Source of the DNA: Paraburkholderia phenoliruptrix
GTDB taxonomy: Bacteria > Pseudomonadota > Gammaproteobacteria > Burkholderiales > Burkholderiaceae
Direction: 5' to 3'
Assembly: GCF_019511605.1 (NCBI RefSeq)
Contig: NZ_JAEUAV010000007.1
Coordinates: forward strand, 186,001-250,000
DNA: 64,000 nucleotides
A model generated the notes under the pieces. The model ran no database searches. It worked only from the letters and a program-made list of their open reading frames with translations, and had not been told where the DNA came from. The position numbers were made by a program, and so were the translations under genes. Below are positions 57,616 to 64,000 of this stretch, one piece after another. Position 1 is the first letter of the stretch, and every line of letters starts with the position of its first letter.

Positions 57616-58871
57616 GCGTGGGCGGCGCACGCCGTTTCGCGCGTCTGCGGCAATCGCTGCTCGGCCGCCGCTATTGGCAGCGCTACCGCTTCACGAGCGG
57701 CAACGAGGTCAAGCTGCTGCGCTCCGGCGACGAGTTCTTCGTCGCGCTAGTCGAGCGCGTGGATGCGGCCGCGCGCGATGTCGTTCTCGAAACCTATATT
57801 TTCTGTTACGACGAAGCCGGGCAGATGGTGAACGCAGCGCTCCTGCGCGCGGCGGCCCGCGGCGTGCGCGTGCGCGTGATCACCGACGGCGTGGGCACCG
57901 CGCGCCTGCCGATGTTCGACGAGTGGGCCGGCACGGGCATCGAGCATCGCATCTACAACCCGCATATTTTCGGGCGCTTCGGATTCTCGCGCACGCATCG
58001 CAAGCTGGCCGTGATCGACGACCAGTTCGCGTATTGCGGCGGCATCAATATCGTCGACGATTACGAGAACAACGGCGAGACGCTGCCATTCCGGCGCTGG
58101 GACTTCGCCGTCGAATTGCAGGGGCCCGTGGTCAACGACGTGCGCCAGGCCTTCGAAGTGCAATGGCGGCGGATTCGCGTTGGGCATCGGCCAATCGACC
58201 AGCTCGAGCCGGATCTCACGCCGAAAACCACGGCCTCGCTTGGCAGCCTGCGCCGGCGCAGGCGCCGCCGCAACGAAGAACTGTGGGCGGGCGGCGAGCC
58301 ATGCGTTGCGTTCGTCGCTCGCGACAACCTGATCAATCGCCGTGCAATCGAAAAAGCGTATCTGACCGCAATCGGCCAGGCGCGCAGCGAGGTGCTGCTG
58401 GCGAATCCGTACTTCATGCCTGGCCGGAAACTGCGCCGCGCGCTCGTCTACGCGGCAAGGCGCGGCGTGCTGGTTAAGCTGATTATCGGGCGCAAGGAGT
58501 TCAAGGCGCTCGACTATGCCGTGCCCTTCCTCTATCGCGCGTTGCTCAGAGCCGGCGTGCAGATCGCCGAGTACGAGAAAACCCTGCTGCACGGCAAGGT
58601 TGCCGTCGTGGACTCCAATTGGGCAACCGTGGGCTCGTCCAATCTCGACGCGCTCAGCCTGATGCTGAACAACGAAGCGAACGTGGTGCTGGTGAACGAC
58701 CCGTCCATCGACGCGCTCCGCGAGGCGCTGCTGGCGGCCTTCAAGGACGCCCGGCGCATTGACCAAGCCCACTACGACGCCCGCCCGGCGGGTGAGCGCC
58801 TGCTCAACTGGCTGGCCTACACGACCTACCGGCTCGCCATGAAGCTTTTGACGGTGGGCGGCTACGACTAG
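57612..58871 (+). CDS. clsB: Cardiolipin synthase B (phospholipase D family)
   Basis: This 419-residue protein has two HKD motifs: HRKLAVIDDQFAYCGGIN in the first half and HGKVAVVDSNWATVGSSN in the second. ClsB joins phosphatidyl groups to make cardiolipin at the inner membrane. The N-terminus (VKLLRSGDEFFVALVERVDAA) matches ClsB, which lacks long membrane helices. A basic Arg-rich stretch (about residues 212-222) lies between the halves. The ATG overlaps the nudB stop, so translation is coupled. Confidence 0.92.
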   Translation: MSVGGARRFARLRQSLLGRRYWQRYRFTSGNEVKLLRSGDEFFVALVERVDAAARDVVLETYIFCYDEAGQMVNAALLRAAARGVRVRVITDGVGTARLPMFDEWAGTGIEHRIYNPHIFGRFGFSRTHRKLAVIDDQFAYCGGINIVDDYENNGETLPFRRWDFAVELQGPVVNDVRQAFEVQWRRIRVGHRPIDQLEPDLTPKTTASLGSLRRRRRRRNEELWAGGEPCVAFVARDNLINRRAIEKAYLTAIGQARSEVLLANPYFMPGRKLRRALVYAARRGVLVKLIIGRKEFKALDYAVPFLYRALLRAGVQIAEYEKTLLHGKVAVVDSNWATVGSSNLDALSLMLNNEANVVLVNDPSIDALREALLAAFKDARRIDQAHYDARPAGERLLNWLAYTTYRLAMKLLTVGGYD

Positions 58872-58928
58872 ATTGCGCGGGGCGTCGGGTCACGATGCAT
58901 CGGCAGAGCCAATGAAGGTTTCGTCCGC

Positions 58929-58987
58929 GCAAGCAGTGACGCAAGCGGCGACGCAAGGAGTGACGCAAGCAGCGACGCAAGGATGAC
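58929..58987. repeat. 12-bp tandem repeat
   Basis: Five copies of GCAAGCAGTGAC-type units (starts 58929, 58941, 58953, 58965 and 58977, the last 11 bases long) lie just after clsB. They are noncoding. Confidence 0.85.
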
Positions 58988-59057
58988 CCAAGGAAGGCGA
59001 AGTCCTCTAAAAAATCCGATTCGTCTGATGGCCACATGCCCCAAAATTGAAACCAGG

Positions 59058-59075
59058 TTAGAAACCGGTTTCTAA
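59058..59075. promoter_or_regulatory. Perfect palindrome, likely TetR operator
   Basis: TTAGAAACCGGTTTCTAA is an exact 18-base palindrome 86 bases upstream of a TetR-family gene. A partial copy (GAAACCAGGTTA) lies directly before it. The size and symmetry fit a TetR-dimer site controlling the regulator and the fatty-acid genes after it. Confidence 0.65.
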
Positions 59076-59161
59076 TAAAGTCCTTGTTTCGCGGACGGCG
59101 CCACTCAATAATAGTACGGCCGTTCGATTTTTGATTCGGTCACATTAGAACGGTAAAAGCT

Positions 59162-59761
59162 ATGCGAAAAGGCGAACAAACGCGAGCCGCAATTCTCGAT
59201 GCAGCACTTGATCTTGCAAGCCGCGACGGGCTCGAGGGTCTGACTATCGGCCTCCTGGCCGAGCGCATGCAAATGAGCAAGAGCGGCGTGTTTGCGCACT
59301 TCGGGTCGCGCGAAGATTTGCAGGTGGAAGTCGTGCGTGAGTACCACCGTCGTTTCGAAGACGAGGTATTTTTCCCGAGCCTGCGCGAGCCTCGCGGATT
59401 GCCGCGCCTGCGCGCGATGATTTCCCGCTGGATCGAAAAGCGCATTCAGGAAGTCACCACCGGGTGCATCTACATCAGCGGAGCCGTCGAGTACGACGAC
59501 CGTGCGGACAACCCGGTGCGCGAGCAACTGGTGTCGAGCGTGACGATGTGGCGGGCCGCGCTCACTCGCGCCATTTCGCAGGCAATGGACGAAGGGCATC
59601 TGCGTGCGGACACCGACCCGCAGCTGATGCTGTTCGAACTGTACAGCTTCACGCTCGGTCTGCATCACGACGCGCGCTTTCTGCATTTGCCGGATGCCGT
59701 GCGTCTCACGTGGGCCGCGCTGGAAAAACTGATTGTTTCGTATCAAAGCGAAGGCCGTTAG
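59162..59761 (+). CDS. TetR family transcriptional regulator of beta-oxidation genes
   Basis: This 199-residue regulator has an N-terminal helix-turn-helix (TRAAILDAALDLASRDGLEG...LLAERMQMSKSGVFAHFGS) and a ligand-binding C-terminal domain. It is followed in the same direction by acyl-CoA dehydrogenase and hydroxyacyl-CoA dehydrogenase genes. By analogy with FadR-type TetR proteins it probably senses acyl-CoA. A perfect palindrome lies upstream. Little Shine-Dalgarno signal is seen (GGTAAAAGCT). Confidence 0.92.
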   Translation: MRKGEQTRAAILDAALDLASRDGLEGLTIGLLAERMQMSKSGVFAHFGSREDLQVEVVREYHRRFEDEVFFPSLREPRGLPRLRAMISRWIEKRIQEVTTGCIYISGAVEYDDRADNPVREQLVSSVTMWRAALTRAISQAMDEGHLRADTDPQLMLFELYSFTLGLHHDARFLHLPDAVRLTWAALEKLIVSYQSEGR

Positions 59762-59893
59762 CCGAAGCCGCCGGATCTGCAAAGACCGGCGGGATGAGCG
59801 GCAAAGCGCAAGCAGCGCTCGAGCGACAGACAAAATCCGCATCAGCGGTCGCGCTAATGGCCTCGCTTCTTGTTCAAAACTTTGGAGAGAGTC

Positions 59894-61681
59894 ATGGGAC
59901 AGTACGCCGCGCCGCTGCGCGACATGCAATTCGTGTTGCACGAGCTGCTCAACGTCGAGGCCGAGATCAAGCAGATGCCCAAGCACGCGGATCTCGACGC
60001 AGAGACGATCAACGCCGTGCTCGAAGAGGCCGGCAAGTTCTGCTCCGAAGTCCTGTTTCCGCTGAATCACAGCGGTGACCAGGAAGGCTGCACATACGTC
60101 GGCGACGGCGTGGTGACCACGCCGAAGGGTTTCAAGGAAGCCTATCAACAGTATGTTGAAGCCGGTTGGCCAGCGCTCGGTTGCGATCCGCAGTTCGGTG
60201 GCCAGGGGCTGCCCGCCTTCGTGAACAACGCGCTCTACGAGATGCTGAACTCGGCGAACCAGGCGTGGACGATGTATCCGGGCCTCTCGCACGGCGCCTA
60301 TGAATGCCTGCACGCGCACGGCACGCCGGAGCTGCAGCAGCGTTATCTGCCGAAGCTGGTGTCCGGCGTGTGGACCGGCACCATGTGTCTGACCGAGCCG
60401 CATTGCGGCACCGACCTCGGCATTCTGCGCACCAGGGCCGAGCCGAACAGCGACGGTTCCTATTCGATCAGCGGCACGAAGATTTTCATTTCCAGCGGCG
60501 AGCATGACCTCGCGGAGAACATCGTGCACCTCGTGCTCGCGCGTCTGCCTGATGCGCCCAAGGGTACCAAGGGCATCTCGCTTTTCATCGTGCCGAAGTT
60601 CATTCCGAACGATGCAGGCGAGCCCGGCGAGCGCAACGGCGTGAAGTGCGGTTCCATCGAACACAAGATGGGCATTCACGGCAATGCGACCTGTGTGATC
60701 AATCTCGACAACGCGAAGGGCTGGATGGTCGGCGAGCCGAACAAAGGCCTCAACGCAATGTTCGTGATGATGAACGCCGCGCGCCTCGGCGTCGGTATGC
60801 AGAGCCTCGGTCTCACCGAAGTCGCCTATCAGAACTCGCTCACGTATGCGAAAGAGCGCTTGCAGATGCGTTCGCTGACCGGTCCCAAGGCGCCGGACAA
60901 AGCCGCCGACCCGATCATCGTGCATCCGGACGTGCGCCGCATGCTGCTCACGCAAAAGGCCTATGCCGAAGGTGCGCGCGCATTCTCGTACTGGTCCGCG
61001 CTGCATATCGACAAGGAGCTCTCGCACGCCGACGAAGCCGTGCGCAAGGAAGCCGCCGACCTCGTCGCACTGCTCACGCCGATCCTCAAAGCGTTCCTGT
61101 CGGACAACGCGTTTGAAGGCACCAATCACGCCATGCAGATTTACGGCGGCCACGGCTTTATCGCCGAGTGGGGCATGGAGCAGTACGTGCGCGACGCGCG
61201 CATCAACATGATCTACGAAGGCACCAACGCGATTCAGGCGCTCGACCTGCTCGGCCGCAAGATTCTCGGCGACATGGGCGCGAAGATGAAGAAGTTCGGC
61301 AAGCTCGTCACCGAGTTCGTCGAAGCTGAAGGCATCAAGCCGGAGATGCAGGAGTTTGTGAACCCGCTCGCCGACATCGGCGAAAAGGTGCAGAAGCTCA
61401 CGATGGAAATCGGCATGAAGGCCATGCAGAACCCGGACGAAGTCGGTGCCGCCGCCGTGCCGTATCTGCGCACGGTCGGGCATCTGGTGTTCTCCTACTT
61501 CTGGGCGCGCATGGCGCGTATCGCGCTGGACAAGGAAGCGTCGGGCGATCCGTTCTATAAGGCGAAGCTCGCCACCGCGCGCTTTTACTTCGCGAAGCTG
61601 CTGCCGGAAACGGCCATGACGATCCGTCAGGCGCGCGTCGGTTCCAAGCCGCTGATGGACGTCGAAGAAGCGCTGTTCTAA
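59894..61681 (+). CDS. Acyl-CoA dehydrogenase (FadE-like)
   Basis: This 595-residue flavoenzyme catalyses the first step of beta-oxidation. Family motifs are MCLTEPHCGTDLGILRTRA (FAD/substrate loop), HKMGIHGNATC, and GGHGFIAEWGMEQYVRDARI near the C-terminal catalytic region. The length fits the large bacterial form with an extra C-terminal domain. Met at 59894 (MGQYAAPLRDMQFVLHEL) follows a good ribosome site (GGAGAGA) and is preferred over 59870. It lies between the TetR gene and a FadB/FadN-like gene. Confidence 0.95.
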   Translation: MGQYAAPLRDMQFVLHELLNVEAEIKQMPKHADLDAETINAVLEEAGKFCSEVLFPLNHSGDQEGCTYVGDGVVTTPKGFKEAYQQYVEAGWPALGCDPQFGGQGLPAFVNNALYEMLNSANQAWTMYPGLSHGAYECLHAHGTPELQQRYLPKLVSGVWTGTMCLTEPHCGTDLGILRTRAEPNSDGSYSISGTKIFISSGEHDLAENIVHLVLARLPDAPKGTKGISLFIVPKFIPNDAGEPGERNGVKCGSIEHKMGIHGNATCVINLDNAKGWMVGEPNKGLNAMFVMMNAARLGVGMQSLGLTEVAYQNSLTYAKERLQMRSLTGPKAPDKAADPIIVHPDVRRMLLTQKAYAEGARAFSYWSALHIDKELSHADEAVRKEAADLVALLTPILKAFLSDNAFEGTNHAMQIYGGHGFIAEWGMEQYVRDARINMIYEGTNAIQALDLLGRKILGDMGAKMKKFGKLVTEFVEAEGIKPEMQEFVNPLADIGEKVQKLTMEIGMKAMQNPDEVGAAAVPYLRTVGHLVFSYFWARMARIALDKEASGDPFYKAKLATARFYFAKLLPETAMTIRQARVGSKPLMDVEEALF

Positions 61682-61696
61682 CTCATCTCACGCAAA

Positions 61697-61725
61697 GCGC
61701 CGCGCCTCGACACACAGCGCGGCGC
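61697..61725. repeat. GC-rich hairpin between acyl-CoA dehydrogenase and hydroxyacyl-CoA dehydrogenase genes
   Basis: GCGCCGCGC pairs with GCGCGGCGC around an 11-base loop. It lacks a T run, so it is more likely an mRNA-processing or stability element within the operon than a full terminator. Confidence 0.5.
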
Positions 61726-61796
61726 CTGTGCAAGCCCTATTCATCGCGAGTCAGTCGGAGCATTCGCGACACCGCATAACTCCCCGGAGGAACGAC

Positions 61797-64000
61797 GTGA
61801 GCAATCTGATCATTCGCAAGGTCGCCGTGCTCGGCGCCGGCGTGATGGGCGCGCAGATCGCCGCGCACCTGATCAACGCCAAGGTGCCCGTGCTGCTGTT
61901 CGACCTGCCCGCCAAGGAAGGTCCGAAGAACGCCATCGCGCTCAAGGCGATCGACAATCTGAAGAAGCTGTCGCCGGCGCCGTTCGGCGTGAAGGACGAC
62001 GCGCAGTACATCCAGCCCGCGAATTACGACGACGACATCGACAAGCTCGCCGAATGCGACCTGGTGATCGAAGCGATTGCCGAGCGCATGGACTGGAAAC
62101 ACGACCTGTACAAGAAGGTCTCCCCGCATATCGCGCCGAACGCGATCTTCGCGACCAACACCTCGGGTCTGTCCATTACCGAACTCTCGCAAGGTTTTGC
62201 GGACGATCTCAAAGCGCGCTTTTGCGGCGTGCACTTCTTCAATCCGCCGCGCTACATGCACCTGGTCGAACTGATTCCGACCACGGCCACGCGCCCGGAA
62301 ATCCTCGATCAACTCGAAACGTTCCTAACGAGCGTGGTCGGCAAGGGCGTGGTGCGCGCGAAGGACACGCCGAACTTCATCGCGAATCGCGTCGGCATTT
62401 TCTCGATCCTCGCCGTCATGACCGAAGCCGCGAAGTTCGGCCTGCGTTTTGACGAAGTGGACGACCTGACCGGCGCGCGCCTTGGCCGCGCGAAGTCAGC
62501 CACGTTCCGCACCGCGGACGTGGTCGGTCTCGACACGATGGCGCACGTGATCAAGACGATGCAGGACAACCTGAAGGACGATCCGTTCTTCCCGGTCTAC
62601 GAAACGCCGGCTGTGCTGGCCGAACTCGTGAAGAAGGGCGCGCTCGGCCAGAAGTCCGGCGGCGGCTTCTACAGAAAGGAAGGCAAGGCGATCAAGGTGC
62701 TCGACCCGAAGACGGGCGAATACGTGGAGGGCGGTGCGAAGGCGGACGAACTGGTTGGCCGCATTCTGAAGCGCCCGCCGGCGGAGCGCCTGAAGCTGCT
62801 GCGCGAATCGGAGCATCCGCAGGCGCAGTTCCTGTGGGCGATTTTCCGCGACGTGTTCCACTACATCGGCGTGCATCTGGAATCCATCGCCGACAATGCG
62901 CGCGATGTCGATCTGGCAATCCGCTGGGGCTTCGGCTGGAACGAAGGTCCGTTCGAAGGCTGGCAGACGGCGGGCTGGAAGCAGATCGCGGAGTGGGTGC
63001 AGGAAGACATCGCCGCGGGCAAGGCGCTCGCGAACGTGCCGCTGCCGTCGTGGGTGCTCGAAGGCCCGGTCGCGGAAGCGGGCGGCGTGCATACCAATCA
63101 GGGTTCCTGGTCGCCGGCTTCGCAGACCTTCGTGCCGCGCTCCTCGCTCGGCGTGTACGAGCGGCAGGTGTTCCGTGCGCCGCTCGTCGGCGAAACGTCG
63201 GCGGACCCGAAGACCTACGGCAAGACGCTGTTCGAGACCGACGCCGTGCGCGCATGGGTTGACGACCGTGCCGGTGAAAACGACGTGTTGATCGTGTCGT
63301 TCAAGAGCAAGATGAACACGATCGGACCGTCGGTGATCGACGGCCTCGTGCAGGCAATCGAACTCGCGGAGAAGGACTACAAGGGCCTCGTCGTCTGGCA
63401 GCCAACCTCGCTCAAACTCGGCACGCCGGGCGGGCCTTTCTCGGCGGGCGCGAACCTCGAAGAAGCGATGCCTGCGTTCATGATGGGCGGCGCCAAGGGC
63501 ATCGAGCCATTCGTGAAGAAATTCCAGCAGGGCATGCTGCGCGTGAAGTATGCGAGCGTGCCGGTGGTGTCGGCGGTGTCGGGAATCGCACTCGGCGGCG
63601 GCTGCGAACTGCTGCTGCATAGCGCGAAGCGGGTCGCGCATATCGAAAGCTATATCGGCCTTGTCGAAGTGGGCGTGGGCCTCGTGCCCGCGGGCGGCGG
63701 TCTGAAGGAAGCCGCGCTGCGCGCGGCCGAAGCCGCAACGCAAGTCGGCGCGACCAACGACCTGCTCAAGTTCGTGCAGAAGTCGTTCGAAAACGCGGCC
63801 ATGGCGAAGGTTTCGGCGTCCGCGCTCGACGCCCGCGCAATGGGCTACCTGAAGCCGTCGGACACGATCGTCTTCAACGTCTTTGAACTGCTCGACGTCG
63901 CCAAGAAAGAAGCGCGTGCGCTGGCCGGCGGGGGTTACCGTCCGCCGCTGCGCGTGACGCAAGTGCCGGTGGCTGGACGTTCGGCGATCTCCACGATCAA
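61797..64000 (+). CDS. 3-hydroxyacyl-CoA dehydrogenase / enoyl-CoA hydratase (FadB/FadN-like), 3' end missing
   Basis: The frame opens at a GTG (VSNLIIRKVAVLGAGVMG) with a strong ribosome site (CGGAGGAAC) and stays open to the window end; 734 codons are visible. The N-terminal NAD-binding motif is VLGAGVMGAQIAAHL, and the hydroxyacyl-CoA signature is near RFCGVHFFNPPRYMHLVEL. A second dehydrogenase-type C-terminal domain follows (about 300-400). The crotonase-like domain comes last (SGIALGGGCELLLH, GLVEVGVGLVPAGGG). This domain order, dehydrogenase first, is that of FadN-type enzymes rather than E. coli FadB. A thiolase gene would be expected downstream. Confidence 0.92.
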   Translation, partial: MSNLIIRKVAVLGAGVMGAQIAAHLINAKVPVLLFDLPAKEGPKNAIALKAIDNLKKLSPAPFGVKDDAQYIQPANYDDDIDKLAECDLVIEAIAERMDWKHDLYKKVSPHIAPNAIFATNTSGLSITELSQGFADDLKARFCGVHFFNPPRYMHLVELIPTTATRPEILDQLETFLTSVVGKGVVRAKDTPNFIANRVGIFSILAVMTEAAKFGLRFDEVDDLTGARLGRAKSATFRTADVVGLDTMAHVIKTMQDNLKDDPFFPVYETPAVLAELVKKGALGQKSGGGFYRKEGKAIKVLDPKTGEYVEGGAKADELVGRILKRPPAERLKLLRESEHPQAQFLWAIFRDVFHYIGVHLESIADNARDVDLAIRWGFGWNEGPFEGWQTAGWKQIAEWVQEDIAAGKALANVPLPSWVLEGPVAEAGGVHTNQGSWSPASQTFVPRSSLGVYERQVFRAPLVGETSADPKTYGKTLFETDAVRAWVDDRAGENDVLIVSFKSKMNTIGPSVIDGLVQAIELAEKDYKGLVVWQPTSLKLGTPGGPFSAGANLEEAMPAFMMGGAKGIEPFVKKFQQGMLRVKYASVPVVSAVSGIALGGGCELLLHSAKRVAHIESYIGLVEVGVGLVPAGGGLKEAALRAAEAATQVGATNDLLKFVQKSFENAAMAKVSASALDARAMGYLKPSDTIVFNVFELLDVAKKEARALAGGGYRPPLRVTQVPVAGRSAISTI

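Noticed and set aside
59105..61483. A 792-codon minus-strand open frame opposite the TetR and acyl-CoA dehydrogenase genes
   Set aside because: It is antisense to two clear genes and has no recognisable motif; composition is that of a mirror frame.

Overview
The window is high-GC, densely coded DNA with the gene content and order of a Burkholderia-type betaproteobacterium, most likely Paraburkholderia or a close relative. The supports are the ubiE / Tim44-like / ubiJ / ubiB block, the fmdB / DUF502 / aspS / nudB / clsB block, the uvrA / MFS / ssb neighbourhood and the BvgS- and RcsB-like signalling proteins. This assignment comes from remembered gene order and protein resemblance, not from a search. 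I see no rRNA, tRNA, insertion sequence, prophage or CRISPR array.

Layout. 1-8.5 kb: the 3' part of a TonB-dependent receptor, an AI-2E family permease behind uvrA, an MFS exporter, ssb and a DUF4239 membrane protein. 8.7-10.4 kb: a chemoreceptor, followed by a noncoding 14-bp minisatellite of about 20 units. 10.9-16.5 kb: a six-gene minus-strand operon for a B-type (ba3-like) heme-copper oxidase with three c-type cytochromes (seven CXXCH motifs), preceded by a perfect FNR/Anr box. 16.6-19 kb: divergent LysR regulator and MFS transporter. 20-26.9 kb: a signalling island with two RcsB/BvgA-like response regulators, an AqpZ-like channel with an altered selectivity filter, and a 1488-residue BvgS-like hybrid kinase; a possible small RNA lies just downstream on the other strand. 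27.3-32 kb: CHRD protein, alpha/beta hydrolase, EcsC-family protein, and an EmrB-like exporter with its MarR regulator. 32-36.3 kb: D-amino-acid catabolism (PLP deaminase, RpiR regulator, D-aminoacylase, RidA). 36.3-40.2 kb: queF, 5'-nucleotidase, ilvA and a hypothetical gene. 40.2-43.2 kb: two tiny hydrophilic proteins, a membrane protein, an SDR-DoxX fusion with a repetitive tail, and a DUF2269 protein. 43.7-59 kb: housekeeping genes, including a giant FAD/Fe-S oxidoreductase, ubiquinone biosynthesis, aspS and cardiolipin synthase. 59-64 kb: TetR-controlled fatty-acid beta-oxidation (acyl-CoA dehydrogenase, then a FadB/FadN-like bifunctional enzyme running off the end).

The best candidates for something undescribed are the 20-26.9 kb locus and the oxidase operon. 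In the first, a double periplasmic-domain phosphorelay kinase, two RcsB-like regulators and a noncanonical aquaporin sit together, with an RcsB-box-like sequence ahead of the channel gene. In the second, a three-heme cytochrome of the dehydrogenase-partner type has no dehydrogenase beside it and is built into an oxidase transcription unit that appears oxygen-regulated. Several unrelated short tandem repeats (9, 10, 12, 12 and 14 bp) also mark the window.
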